The position numbers and the translations under genes are program-made. Positions 11,401-24,738 of a stretch of DNA of 64,000 nucleotides are shown piece by piece. Each line of letters starts with the position of its first letter. Position 1 is the stretch's first letter. Under the pieces are notes generated by a model that was not told the DNA's origin, ran no database searches, and saw only the letters and a program-made list of their open reading frames with translations. The DNA comes from Cryptomeria japonica. Its lineage: Eukaryota > Streptophyta > Pinopsida > Cupressales > Cupressaceae. The DNA is taken from contig NW_026729183.1 of assembly GCF_030272615.1 (NCBI RefSeq), positions 1 to 64,000 on the forward strand, given 5' to 3'.

Positions 11401-13514
11401 ATAACTCTGTGAAATAAATATTGTATGCCCTCATGGGTTTGATTTTACTATATGCCTCTAGGTAGCGTCTACCACTCTATTCTTCCTTCATGTTGGTATG
11501 TTTAATGATTTTAGTTTTAAGGCTCAATGACAACTGCTTATGCATGACAACCTACACTTGTACATGGTCGAGGGTGGGAATTAAAGGGGACATGATATAT
11601 CAAGTTGCCTTACACTCCTAACATCAATGGTAACATGTCTAGTGGGCCCATGCACATAGACACTTATATTTAGGTGTTATTTTAATTTTGCAAGTTGATA
11701 TTTTTTAAAATTTTATGTTTCAGTGATCTAATATACCTATATGTATATGTATACATGTACATGGTATATGCATACATGTACATATAGGTGTATGTATATA
11801 ACATATATATATATACACACACATGGTATATGCATACATGTACATATATGTATATGTATATACATAGATATGTGTGTGTGTGTGTGTCCATACATACATA
11901 TGCATAGGGTTTCAATATACATAGTCATTTAATTATTTGTATGGCATCAAAGGTTTCAAGTTGGTATGTTGTTTTCAATTGTCCAGTCATAAAATTTATA
12001 CTATTTTCAGCATTCCTTAAATGTATATCACTATTTTGATATTTTTTTTATCATGTTGTCATACAAATTGGACTATTTCCAACATTCTCTAAATATTATC
12101 CATACTATTTTCACTATTCTTTACATATTATTGTGGTCCAAATGTAAAAACAATAGTTGTTTTTTAATCATATCAGAATTTATTTTGTATCACTTGCTTT
12201 TATTATGTATCAATGGTTTATTATGTATATGTATAAATGTATCTCTATATGTGTATATACATGTACATATATGTACATGTATACATATATGTATATGTAT
12301 ATATATACATAAATATGTATATAGATATACATATATATGTGCAACAATTTGAAATGAACACATTGTGAACCTTGTGGGCATTTGTTACAACTGGTGTAAG
12401 GTTCCTCAATAAACAAATAAAAATAGTATAAAATAATATATAAAACTGTGTCCATGAAAAAATCATAGAAATCAGACACACCTTGCAAATAAAGTGAGTG
12501 ATTGTTTCCCACATATATTTAAATTTGAAAATCAATAGGAGATTTTGAAGGGTCATTTTCATTATGAATTTTTCCTATTTTCACTGAATATCATCTACAA
12601 CATTCAATTCTTCTCCTTGTGCATGCAATATTTTAGGATGATTTGAAGTGATAACATTACTACCCCCGATTATTACAAAGTTTTGCAGGCATGCAGTAGT
12701 GTTGAGAGATGAACTATGTGGTTGATCGAGATATCAAAGTAATTGTGTTTATTAACACATTATATTTTATGGAGATTTTTCCTATTGTTGCAACATTTGT
12801 TTTTAAGCTATGTATTTTTTTAAAGATGTATGCATGATTTTATGTTAGTGTATGTGACTAATTTTGCAGTCATGTCTGGAGTATTGGGGTGGAATTGTAG
12901 AATACAACAAGCCTTCACCAGAGGTAAAGTCTTTATGACTTTACTTTTGCAATGACCTAGTAGACATTGTTTGATTTTATTTATATTTCTATGTTTACTT
13001 CTCTTCTATGCATACTTATTGTTGAAATGAATGTGTTTAAATGTTTTATTCATTTTTTATTTTTGAAATATACATACTCATTGTTGAAATGTATATGTAT
13101 GTATGATACATACATATATATATAGTAATATATATGTATGATACATACATATATATATTAATATATATGTATGTGTATATTTATGTACATACATACATTA
13201 TGAGAACTGTATGTATATACATATGTATGTATGTATGTAATACCTACCTACCTACATACATACATACATACATACATACATACTTAATAATTGTATATGA
13301 TCAAACAATGAATAAATATGTGTATACATTTATGTCTTGAAATGTTTTATTCATTTTTGTTTTGTCAAATATACATCGTCATTGCTGAAATGTATAATGT
13401 ACTATATGTACGTACGTATGTATGTATGTATGTTCATACATTTATTCATACATACATACATATATAAGTAAATAAATAAATACATACATACATACATACA
13501 TACATACATACATA
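11401..13514. other. Non-coding spacer with microsatellites
   Basis: No gene is supported. TA/TACATA-type microsatellites lie at about 11,735-11,905, 12,225-12,345, 13,080-13,280 and 13,395-13,514. In the first, a ~33 base word containing ATGGTATATGCATACATG is present twice (about 11,760 and 11,825). Between them is plain AT-rich DNA. Confidence 0.7.
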
Positions 13515-14408
13515 CATAAATATACATTTTTAAAATTATTTTATTAATTTTTAATTTTTTTTGGAAAAAAATTGATATTTTTTAATAAATTCAAAGACAA
13601 ATTTTTCATTCCTGAAAAATGCTGAAATTCAGGGGTTCTTGTCAACGTCACAAAAAAAAAAAAAAATAGACTTATTTTTTTTTCCAAATAGAGAATATAT
13701 ATAGGCAGTGTTAAAATAATAATAATTTTGATGTATATTTTTCTCGTTATAATATTTTGAAGTCCACCATAGCTAAATTTGATAGTTTTCATTCACTGAC
13801 ACCTTTTGTCTACTAGATTTATAATTATCAAAAAAAAAATTATACCCTTTGGAGAAAATTCTCTCATCTAGTGAAAAATAAATTTTTAAATTTTTTTAAT
13901 ATCATTTAATATATATTTTTTTAATTTCTAGCCAGCTTCTTTTTGAACTTTAAAAACCTACTCACAATGTTTAATACATAAAAAAATTTAAAATTAGTCA
14001 AAATACTAAAAAATTATATGTCCAGATTCGTGATTTTGAGCTCTAAAAAAGGGTATTTTTTTTATTTTTGTAAAAAAATAGTCTGCCTAGAGAAAAATTG
14101 AGCAGAAGTGAAAAGTTTCATAAATACAAACAAAATAGGTGATTGCGCTGCCACATCACCTACCACATAGGGGAGTCAGGACGAACTCAGTACGATCGGA
14201 CTCAGTTCGACCGAACTGAGTTTGACCAATCTATTATGATTTTTTTATAAAAAAAATTGAGCTCAAGCGCTCACAAAAAGTGTCTAAATGGTGCTAAGAT
14301 TCTAGTTGAACTCAATTCAAATGAACTCTTGGCGCCATTTAGGTGCCACACCAATGACATGGGGTACCATGTGGCAAGGTGGTAGTCTGGTTGGACTGAG
14401 TCAAACGC

Positions 14409-15063
14409 AAACACAACATTTGCCAACATAAACAATTACAAACATCATCGACCTTATAGACAACAATTAGGTCAGTAGCATAAACCCTAGACCCTAAACA
14501 TTTTAGGTTTACAATTACAAGCTGTCCAATCTTGACCGTTCAAACACTTTGCATAGAATAAAATGATCTCAAACAAATCACAAGTCATTCTGCATCATCC
14601 ATTCTTCACCGCATCTGGAAATCAGTAACCCATCATGCTCTCTTCACATACTGCTAAGAAAATGTTCATTCCTGAGGTAGACATTCAATGCAATCGATCT
14701 TCACATGCAAGATCTTCAAGGAAATCCTTCATGTGCACAAAATTGATGTGGCATATCAATCTCATCCTTATCTCTTAGCTAACTCATCACAAAATGTCAC
14801 CGATTTCATCTCACAAGCTAGATTGCCAAACTGGAAACCCTAGATTTGAGACTACCAATCGGTAGACACACTAAGTGAAACCCAGACACCGGTCCACTTC
14901 ATCCTAGTAGACCAAAACTGCTTCCAATCTTCATACCTTCATACCGGTTCTCCTACTTGAACATCAATAAAAACTTCTTCCAATCTTCATATCGGTTCAC
15001 CTGTACTTATTGATATCAATGATAACATATATTATCATCCTACCAGTTCACCATATGCCAACA
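14409..15063 (-). repeat. Copia 3' LTR, truncated, copy 2
   Basis: It begins in minus orientation with TGTTGGCATATGG at 15,063, next to the polypurine tract at 15,064-15,082. It is truncated at the same point as copy 1. It shares the ACCGGT-containing words with the 5' LTR half at 53,316-53,617. Confidence 0.75.
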
Positions 15064-15352
15064 ATCTCCCCCTTTGGCATTGATGGCAATACTCAGTGTA
15101 TCATTGCATAGTATCTACACCATTCTAAATAACATAAACATATAAACAACATAAACCTGTGTAGCTATATCTTCTCCCATATCATATATCTTCATCTCTA
15201 AGGATCTTCTCCCCCTTTGACAACAATGCCAAAGTGGAGGCACAAGCTTCCATTCTCCACTATGTTGCTCCCCTTATGGAGTAGCATCCTTCAACACATC
15301 AATCCTGAAAGATTTGTTATTGTAGTACCTGACTGATATAGGGAACACATTT

Positions 15353-17978
15353 TTAATTTACTTCATGAAGGGGCAGAACCCCGAATTTACCTCTCAAATA
15401 GGTAAATGTAGTCTTTGGTAAGGGCTTAGTGAATATGTCAGCTAGCTGCTCCTTACTGGAAATATGTTCTAATACAACCTCTTTATTTTGAACCTTTTCT
15501 CTCAAAAAATGATACTTGAGCTCAATGTGCTTAGTCCTAGCATGCAATACCGAATTCTTGGAAATATTTATTGCACTTGTGTTGTCACAAAATATACTCA
15601 CCGGTTCAGATATAGGTACTTTAAATCCATCCAATACATGTTTTATCTAGATTGCTTGAGTGCAGTTCATAAATGCTGCCACATACTCTACTTCAGCTAT
15701 AGACTAGGAAATATAGCTCTGCTTCTTACTGGTCCATGAGACTAGTCTTCCACCAAGAAAGAACGCTCCACCGGTTGTGCTCTTTCGGTCGTCCACATTA
15801 CCTGCCCAATTTGCATCGGTAAACAAATTGAGATTAAAATCACCATTGTATGGATACCACAATCCATAATCAACTATCTCTTTCAGGTATGTAAGAATCC
15901 TCTTGATTTCTACCAAGTGCGATTCTCTTGGACTTTTTTGAAAATGGGCTACAATACCCACAACATGATCAATATCTAGTCTATTGTGCACCACATAGTA
16001 CAACTTACCATTCATTGACCAGTACTTTTTTCATTCACCAACGCTGAATCATCCTCCTTAGTCACTTTGTAGTCAGTCACCATCGGTGTACCAATTAGTT
16101 TGCTCTCCTCCATGCCAAAGGTCTTCAATACCTTTTTGACATACATGGACTGGGTAATAAAGATACCCTCTTTCATCTGTTGAATCTGTAGACCAATGAA
16201 GAACTTTATCTCTCCAATCAGAGACATGTCAAACTCTTTCTTCATTTCATCTACATATGGATGGCTCATTTCAACATCTCCTCCAAAGATTATGTCATCT
16301 ACAAACACTTCATAGATCAAAATTTGATCACCTTCAGATTTTAGGTAGATGTTGTTGTCCTCACTTGTTCTCTGAAATCCTATCTTCATAAGATGAGAGT
16401 GTAACCTTTCATACCATGCCCTTGGTGCTTGTTTCAATCCATACAGGGCCTTGTGTAATCTACACACCATGTTACTATCTTCTGACAAAGCAAACCCATT
16501 TGGTTGCTCAATATACACTTCTTCTTCTAGGATTCCATTCAAGAAAGTAGACTTCACATCCATCTGGTATACCTTGAATCCCTTAAATGCTGCAAATGCA
16601 AGTAGCATTCAAACATCTTCCAGTCTAGCCACAAAGGCAAAGGTTTCTCCATAGTCTTCTCCTACTTCCTGAGCATATCCCTTGCATACAAGTATTTCCT
16701 TGATTCTTACAACTATGCCTTCTTCATTCAGCTTATTCCTGAAGACCCATTTGGTACCTATGACATTCTTGTGTTCCGGTCTGGGTACCAAAGACCATGT
16801 TGCATTCTTTTCTATCTAGTCCAGCTCCTCTTCCATTGCCTTAATCCAATCTTCATCGTTAAGTGCCTCTCTAGAGGTTTTAGTCTCAAATTTAGAAATC
16901 ATGCAAGAGTTTTCTTTCACCTTTCCTCTTGTGAATATCCCTGCATCTTTATCTCCTATGATCTGCTTCAGATCATGATGTAGTTTCACATATCTAGGAA
17001 TGACTCTAGCTGGTTCCGCTTCCTTTTCCTCTTCTTCTTCTTCTCCATCTTCTTCTTCACCTACTACAGCTTCTACCAGTACAGGAACACTAAGGTCTTT
17101 GCTTGTTTCTTTCTTAACCGATTCCCAAAAGATTACACCTGGTTCATCTTCCTCCTGCTCACTGCTAGTTTCCTTAGGTTTCTTAGGGGATTCATCAACC
17201 CTACCATTCATACTCTCAACAATTTTCTGAGTCCTATTGTTGTAGCACTCAAGAGCTATTCTTTTAGTGGAATATCAAAGAAATATTCCTTCATCACATT
17301 TAGCATTAAGCGTGCTCAGATGCTTACCTCTCTTGATATAGCAGTTACTGCCAGAAACTTTAAAATAACTCACAATGGGAGGCTTCCCGGTCTAGTACTC
17401 ATAAGGGGTTTTATCCTTACCTTTTGTTGATGAGTACTCGGTTCATGGTATAGACCGCAGTGCTCACCGCTTCTCTCCCAAAAGTGTGAGCAACCTTTCC
17501 TTGGATCAACATTGTTCTGGTGCTTCAACTACAGTCCTATTATTCCTTTCTGCTATGTCATTCTTCTGAGGTGTCCTTGGGGCAGACAACTACCTCTTGA
17601 TGTCATTCTCTTCATAGTACTTGTTGAATTCATCAAAATTCAATTCACCTCCCTGATCGGTTCTTAGGCTTTTTATCCTTTGACCGCTTTCCTTCTCTAC
17701 CAATGGTCTAAAGGATTTGAGCTTTCTGAATGCCTCAAACTTGTCTTTCAAGAATGTGACCCACATCATTCTTGAGAAATCATCGGTAAGAATCATGAAA
17801 TACCGATCTCCATGAATACTTCTAGTTTTCATTGGACCACACAGATCGGTGTTTACAAGATCAAGTAAGTTCCCTGCTGAAAAAGACTTACGTTTGAAAT
17901 TTGAGGAAGACATCTTCCCAACTTGGCATTCTCTACACAAATAATTCTCTGATTTATTCAACAAAGGCAATCCTCTTA
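15353..17978 (-). pseudogene. Ty1/copia INT-RT-RNase H, 3' half of the CACTA-split element
   Basis: The 3' half of a copia pol on the minus strand. Integrase: VRGLPLLNKSENY, CRECQVGK, NTDLCGPMKTRS, LRTDQGGE. A glutamate-rich linker (about 17,211-17,000) follows. RT: NATW, MDVKSTFLNG, LYGLKQAPRAW, FVDDIIFGGD. RNase H: VSIFCDNTSAINISKN and a C-terminal LADIFTKPLPKT, stop at 15,353. Its missing 5' half (gag, protease, the HxxxH half of the integrase zinc site) lies at 41,932-43,298 on the far side of the CACTA element. Removing the CACTA element and one target copy restores an unbroken frame KIKA/VRGLP. Frameshifts and stops elsewhere, e.g. near 16,610 and 17,590, show it is dead. Confidence 0.9.
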
Positions 17979-17981
17979 CTG
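17979..17981. other. Left target-site duplication of the 24 kb CACTA element
   Basis: The bases ctg here pair with ttg at 41,929-41,931. CACTA elements make 3 bp duplications; the single mismatch is a C/T transition. Confidence 0.75.
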
Positions 17982-19280
17982 CACTAGTACATTCGGAGCT
18001 GATTTCTGATGGTTGTTTGTCAGATTTTCGATGAATTTTCGTCGGAGTGTCGACAAAATCCACCATCGAAAACTCAGCGTCAGATTGGTCGATGATACCA
18101 TGCCCATCAGAAATTTGACAATCCAATGGACTCTGCCATCAGTCAAAGAAGTTGTCGGCCGACAGCTTGGTATTCGTCATAATTTCAACGATGATCATTT
18201 TTATAAAAAAAAATAATTATCATCGATATAAAAGTGCCATCGAAGGAAGGAAATGCCAAAAGGACTCACTGAACATAAAAACTCAGCATCAGATTGGTCG
18301 ACAATGCCATGCCCATCGAAAATTTGACAATCCAATGGACTCTATCGATGGTCAAAGAAGTCATCAGTCGAAAGCTTGGTATTCAGCGTAATTCTAACAA
18401 TGATCATTTTTTATCAAAAAAAATAATTATCATCAATATAAATGAGCCATCAAATAAAGGAAATGCTGAAAGCACTCACCGAACCTAAAAACTTCATCGA
18501 CAAAAGATATCAAAGAAAGTAGAGAGGGTCTTCATCAATGGGAAAAGTTCTCGAGGAATAATACTATCAGTGCAACATAAAAAGGACCCACCAAAAGGAG
18601 CATTTTCATCGAAAGAATAATATCGATCGGACAAAAAGAAGCTACTTCGATAAAAGATATCAATGAGGATATAGGTTTCGAGGAGGTTAAAATTCATCAA
18701 CAAAAGATATCGAAGAAAGCAGAGAGGGTCTTCATCGATGGGAAAAGTTCTCAAGGAAATAATACTATCGGTGCAACATACAAAGGACCCACCGAAAGGA
18801 GCGTTTTCATGAAAATAATAATATTGATCATACAAAAGGAAGCTACATCGATAAAAGATATCAATGAGGATATAGGTTTTGAGGAAGTTAAAAGGCATGT
18901 TCTCGATATGTGTGGTTTTTCCGATGTAACTTTATCGGCGAAGAACAATAAGGGAAAATAAAGAAAAGGTTCGGTGAGATAATAGACTCATTCATCAACG
19001 GGGCATAGTGATATCGATGAAAGAAGTATTTCAATGGAAAAATAAAGGACACCAAAGCTCAAGGTTTCTTCGACATAAGACCCGATGGATATCAGATATG
19101 TTTCGTTGAGGAGACAACCATACTGATCAAATACAGTATTTCGATGAAGGGAAAAAATACTTGATCGAAGTAATATTTGAAACAAAAGTATTATTGATAG
19201 AAACAAAGAGATCGATGGACTAAAGAAACAAATGATCAAAAGACATATCCTCATCGAAATGATTATTGATTGCTGCAAAA
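17982..19280 (+). repeat. Left subterminal repeat array of the CACTA element
   Basis: After the terminal repeat come two ~220 base tandem units (about 18,045-18,265 and 18,270-18,490), then a long run with frequent TCATCGA, ATCGATGG, GATATCGA and TTTCGATG words. A block with GATAAAAGATATC is repeated at about 18,500, 18,650, 18,700 and 18,850. Such subterminal repeats bind the CACTA accessory protein in En/Spm; that role here is inferred. Confidence 0.75.
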
Positions 19281-19526
19281 ATCATAAACAAATCCCAGGG
19301 AAGGTCATATCGCCATTCAATTCAAATGTGTGGCTGCGTAACCATTGTCCAAAGCACCATTACTAACTAATTAAATATGCCATAAGTAGTGGATCAACCA
19401 TCAAAGGACATAGCATTAAGGAATTCACAGGCGACAAACTGAAAGCAAGAATTGGGTGAATTCACAGATAAAGCTCAGTAATTCCAAGTAAGTTGTTTGC
19501 ACACAGACCTCTTTTTTAAAATTCAA
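19281..19526 (+). other. Upstream region of gene A
   Basis: About 250 bases without repeats between the subterminal array and the gene A start. A promoter or 5' leader is expected but I see no clear TATA box. The sequence just before the ATG is TTAAAATTCAA. Confidence 0.4.
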
Positions 19527-22500
19527 ATGGAATCATCATCTAAAACTAATAAGACCAGAAAGGGAAAAGAGCCTATCGTTGCAGAAGAAAAACCTAAAAG
19601 ACAGAAAAGGGAAGGGAATTCTTTGGCTCAGGACTTGATTGACTAGTGCCCATCATCCAGTTTGAGGTCCAAGAAGATTAGAGCCGATGAGGAAGGCATG
19701 GATGACCGGTTTGAGGATCTTGGAGACATATGGATAGAGTTGAGAGGGTATGAATTATTCATATATGGGTACAACAGAAGAGTTTCCCCTCAACCTATCA
19801 ACAATTTATGGCGATTGAACTTAGAAAGGTTAGTTGTGGCTAATGTATTCGTGAATGTGGAGCTCATGAAGGCATTGGGAAACAATTATGACCCTAAAAC
19901 CAGGACCATATATAACTACATGGGTGAGCCAATTCTTGCAATCACAAAGGAGGTTATTGACACTGTGTTCAAGTTGGATTGGGGATTTGAAGAATTGATT
20001 GACCTCAAGAAGTTAACAAGTGAATATTTTAACCTAGAGCACATTTACAAAACGTGGAGACTCCCTATACATAGGCCTAGGAATGCAGGGTCCTTAGTGC
20101 CACTAGGCCAGGATGACAAAGCTCCCTATGATGTCAACTCTTTCCATCCATATTTCAAGTATACCTATTACTGTGTTGCCCAAGTGCTAGGGATAAAAGC
20201 CCATCCTTTGATGGATATTGCAGCCATAGTCATTTGTGCCGATTTGCAGTCTAAGGACCCCCACTTCTTTGATTTTTTATGCTTATTTGGTTGAGGTTTT
20301 GAATCATGGGTTAGAAAATTTAAAGGGGGATGTCATCAATGTTCATTTCAAGCATTATTCCTTACTTATGCATATGCTATTGTATGTGGGCCAAGATGAA
20401 GGGTTATGGCCAGAAGAGTTATGTGTCAAGACATATGACAATGCTGGAATGAGAAAACCAGTGCAATTATGAGTTTCTTCATGAGACTAGAGGTATGTGA
20501 ATAATCAATATTGGCATTTTGAGGAGTTCTTTGTTGAGCCATTATATAGACTGTTGGGATGCCTGTGTGATCATGCCCTTGCACCAGAGGTTCAAAGATT
20601 CCTAAGACCAAAAGATTTCGCTAAAGATCCCTCAATTGAACACAATTGGGGAGATTGGTATTGTTTTTTGGACTGCACACAAGTCAGGGTATACAGGTTT
20701 GAAGGGAGACCATACTTACTACCACTTATAGTCCCTAAAAGAGTGACTTGTATGGAAATTGTGAGGCAACTATAAATAGTGAGTACAGAACATCTGACAA
20801 GCCATGGAAAACAATCAATTGTACCTGGGTTGTTAGTATTTTCAGATTTTATTGTGAAAAGTTCAAAGAGTTATGGCCTGTTGTAGACAAAATTGGATTA
20901 TTATGGCATGGCTATGGGGGATCCAAGGCCCAATTTTGATCCTAAAGGATACATAAGGATATCCCAATCATCACAAAAGTTGAAGGCTAGAGAGCATACG
21001 TCTTACCTACTGAATGACCTCATTAAGAACATTGGCAGAGAAGAGGCCAGAGTGAAGCGAATAAAGTTTGAGAAAGCAATGCAGGCTTATAAATGGAAGC
21101 TTTATAGAAGGAAAATGGATGAGAACGTGCTACAAAAGATTGAAGACCCCTTGGAGTTGGCCAACAAACTTGTGGAGCATGAATTGGAAATACTTGATGG
21201 AGTCCCGCCTCATGTTTTTAGGGATTACATTGATACTATTAGGAATACAGAGCCTTTGGCTCATATGTCTTCGACTTCCGCATTTGGCATCGTTCCATTC
21301 ACTCCTCAAGAGGATTACCCCCTAGTTATGTAGAGGATACACCGCTAGACTTGGCAACATGACAACTGAATGTCCGAGAAGTGGCTAACATTAGATTCTT
21401 GGAGCATGAGGATTTCATTGCTTCCAAGGAGTTCACCATATTCCTCTATCAACATAAAGGATCTCAAATTAGGAATAACATGATAAATAGTGAAGAAGAC
21501 CAACAGCTTCAAAAGTTACAAGAGGAGATGGATCTTGTGATGAGAGAAATGACACCTGAGAAGGGAAGACAGTTGCTTAAGGAAGCTGGTGTTCTATTAT
21601 ACTCTGGATGGGACATGAACTTTGCCTTGTGGTTTGATGGATTCCTCAAGAAACAAGACCCAAGTAGGCAAATGATGCCAAAAGAGATTGATAAACTCTT
21701 TAGAGGATCAGGATACAATCTAGATCAGAAGGCTCTTCTATAGTGGGCTATCTATCACAAAGATAAAAGACCTATATTGGTTGATACAGAAGAAGCTTTT
21801 GGACATTTGATGGTGCAGTAGGTTGGAAAGACTGACCCTAGAACAACTGCCAAACTAAATTTGGATGTCACTAAACTGAACCAAGATCAGATAGAGTTTC
21901 TGGTCCGAGAAAATTGTACATACAAAAGCCTATATGAGAAAAACAATGAGGAAAAATAGAGGCTGCAAGCAAGATTGCTTCAGATTGATACAGGTACCAG
22001 ACAAACAGGGATGACATACGGTGTTGACAGAGATGCCATGGATGCCTTTATAGATGCTATGTATTGGAGGAATAGGGCCAAAAAGACATCTTGGCAACTA
22101 AAAAAGGAACAGAAAAAGATGGATAAGTTAGTTCTCGGGGTCATTGACCATAGATTCAAAAGTATGATGCAGGTTGTAGAAATCTATTGGAAGACATACA
22201 CTGGAACAGTCAAAGCTGTGAAAGAGCATGAAAGGGTCAAGTCTCGGTTGGAAGGCTTGATGAATGATAATAGTTTGATGAATCCAGGTGAGAAAATTGA
22301 AGCCGAGGCTCACTTGAAGTCCCATGATGAATTGGCAAATCAATTAAGGAAAGAGCATCAGAGGTTGGAAGATGGGAATACCCCTAGGGTGCCCTCTTTT
22401 TACAGTAATGGTGAGTTAGTATCATTGGAAAAGTGGAAACAAGAGTTCAGTGATGAGAAGAATCGAGTAGTAGCAGAGTTGGATCGGTACAAAGATTTGT

Positions 22501-22661
22501 CACTTTGTGTTAACAATATTCTATCCAATCATTTCCAGATAGAAAGCAACATGAGGATACTAAACAATGACGTTCTAATGTATAAAGATGATAAGCACAT
22601 TGAAAACATAGGAATGTTGAACTTTTTTATCTTCCAGTTTGTTAAAAAAAGTGCTAATTAA
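19527..22661 (+). pseudogene. Gene A: unrecognised ~1040-residue protein, decayed
   Basis: I do not recognise this protein. The likely ATG at 19,527 opens a basic tail (KTNKTRKGKEP, KPKRQKREG, nuclear-signal-like), in frame with all that follows. A folded region follows with LWRLNLERLVVANVFVN, NNYDPKTRTIYN, YSLLMHM, FLRPKDFAKD, HNWGDWY and PYLLPLIVP. The last third (about 21,000-22,661) is rich in Glu/Lys/Leu with likely coiled coils. It is clearly related to gene B downstream. Lesions: TAG at codon 40, frameshifts near 20,280 and in the CCCCC run near 21,318, and stops near 20,472, 20,485, 20,490, 20,775, 20,882, 21,362, 21,741, 21,820 and 21,957. Two of these stops stand where gene B has Trp. 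Position inside a CACTA element suggests an accessory or captured gene; function unknown. Confidence 0.7.
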
Positions 22662-24738
22662 TAGTTATGTGTTGAAAAGCCATGATGCTTGGTGACAATG
22701 TATACCCTCATATAAATGAGGGAATTTTCATAACAATAAGGATCATTAGAGAAGAAGTAGAATACAGCCTTAGGCTTACTATTGTACCATTTTGCGAGCA
22801 TACATAATATAATCAGTCATCTTTCCTTTGTGTATATGCTGTGGATTACTGCATCTTTCTGTAGGCAGTTGCTTGTGATATTATCTAAAGGAGATAAGGT
22901 TACTTATGTTCTTCCAGTAAAACTCTATGTTTCATATTGTGGATTTGAATAAAAGATTTACTTGCGAATATAGTTGTATATATAGTGCGCATGCATATTA
23001 TCTCAACCATGGTGCGCTTGCATATGTATATAGTTTTGTTTATAGGTGGAAAGCTTGAGGTTCAATGTCGAACTTGGTTGCTCTGATCCCATATGTAATA
23101 TTCCATTAATTCTATACTTGAAGAAAATAAATTGTGATCTATATTAAGATAAAAAATTGAGCATTTCAAAATAAAACATAACTACTTCAGTTGAAGGAGA
23201 AAACTAACTAAATGTTCTTCAATACAATAAGAATCTAACTAATTTATCTAAAAGGAAGGTAATCTTTTAATGATAAAAAACATTGAACAAATATTATTAA
23301 GCTAATCAATATGAGAAAGGAATTCAAATGGCAAGTTTCATTTTTGAGGGAAAAGATAAAGGTTTAGAGGTTACTGTTATCACTGTTTAAAAAATGGATA
23401 TTCTTTTCCATAATTGGCTAAGTCTATGAAATTCTTGGGTCTGGTATGGCCTTGTGACTTCTATTTCTTTGGGTCCTAAAGAGGGTTTAGGGTTTAGGTT
23501 TAATCACTTTCAAAATGTCTGAGAAAAAACCCTTATAATTCTATTTCCTTGTTACTTTATTCACTTAAGTAATGGGTCCTTTTGTCATGCAAAGTGTTCC
23601 CCCCATTGTTTTTTACCTAGGTGGTCCTTTTAAATGTGTTAATTTTTATTCACCTTTAAATTGCCTTTTCTAATGACCGTCGGGCCTTGTAATTGTCGTG
23701 CAACTCTCAGTCAATTGGATGGCCCGCATGGATTCGCAAACTTAGCATGCTCGAAAGTTACCTATCACGAAGTAGCAAAAAGGTTTCACGGGACCCAATG
23801 ATGAGGACTTCTTTCTTTGCTAAAGGGCAATCAGTTTGGAAAGAGATCAATGGCCCACATTGATTCGCAACCTAAAGATGCTCGTGGTTTACAAGTTGTG
23901 AAATGGTGAAAAGATGGTGGGCTCGGGTGAAGTGGTGATGATGGCGAGTAGGAAGTTGAGATGTCAATTGAAGAGGGATTGAATGCCAAAGTGAATGGTG
24001 CTGATTCAGAGGGACCACATCTGCCGGTTTTCTAATAGGTTGTTAAAGGAAGGGCATCTCAAGAAGGATCTAACGGCGAGTGTTATTTCGCAACCTTTAA
24101 ATGCAAGATGGTTACCGTTCGCAAAATAGCAAAAATGATTGGCATTAACCGTTTTGAATGCGGTTAGTGATACAAACCGCCAGGTTAGGACAATGTAAAG
24201 ATCAATCAAGTTTCAGTTGACCGAATAGCTAGCGCAGCTTCGTGAGGTCAAGATGCAAGATGGTTACCCATCGCGAAATAGTGAAAGGATTTTCAGCCAG
24301 TTGCCAAGCAAGGAAGAGTCAAAAGGGTAAAAGTGGTGCAAGTTCTATTTGATCCAATGGTTGGCGTCTTTTTGATAGATGAACATGCAAGAGCTTTACG
24401 CTCTACGAAACAGGGAAAGAGAAAAATGAAAAATACTCAGAGCAGTTTTGATCTGTTGAAGCCAAAATTTTGAATTCTTTCATGAATTTAATTTTGAAGG
24501 GACGGTCGAAGCATGCGGTGTTAATGTCACAGTTAAGGAGCCAAATTGTCATATATATCCCCACATCAATTGAACAAGGGTATCATTTCATAGAAGAAGT
24601 TGTAGAGAAAGCTGGTGCAGAGCAGAAGTTTGCAAACCAAAATCAGGTTCTCTTTCTCTTTGTTTACCCATTGCTTAAAGATTGTTGAATTATGGTCTTG
24701 TCCTATTAGAAAATTGCTTTGATTGATAATTGGCTTAG
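22662..24738. other. Spacer between genes A and B, with a diverged motif series
   Basis: No gene is supported; the small frame 24,470-24,688 is unrecognised. Between about 23,740 and 24,420 a word like ATGCTCGAAAGTTACC..TCGCGAAATAGC..AAAAGG recurs about five times with strong divergence (near 23,748, 23,876, 24,100, 24,250 and 24,385). A word GGTGCGCTTGCATATGTATA at about 23,011 has a near copy at about 29,060. Confidence 0.5.

Larger units (their letters stand above)
13515..18635. repeat. Segmental duplication, copy 2
   Basis: It matches 6204-11,311 in the same order and strand: AT-rich block, foldbacks, truncated copia LTR, copia half and CACTA terminus. Here the CACTA sequence continues past the duplicated part, so this copy sits in the original context. 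Offset between copies is about 7.31-7.33 kb. Confidence 0.85.

Noticed and set aside
11682-12562. Several overlapping frames rich in Tyr, Ile, Met, His, Thr
   Set aside because: All cover TATG/TACA microsatellites and appear on both strands alike.
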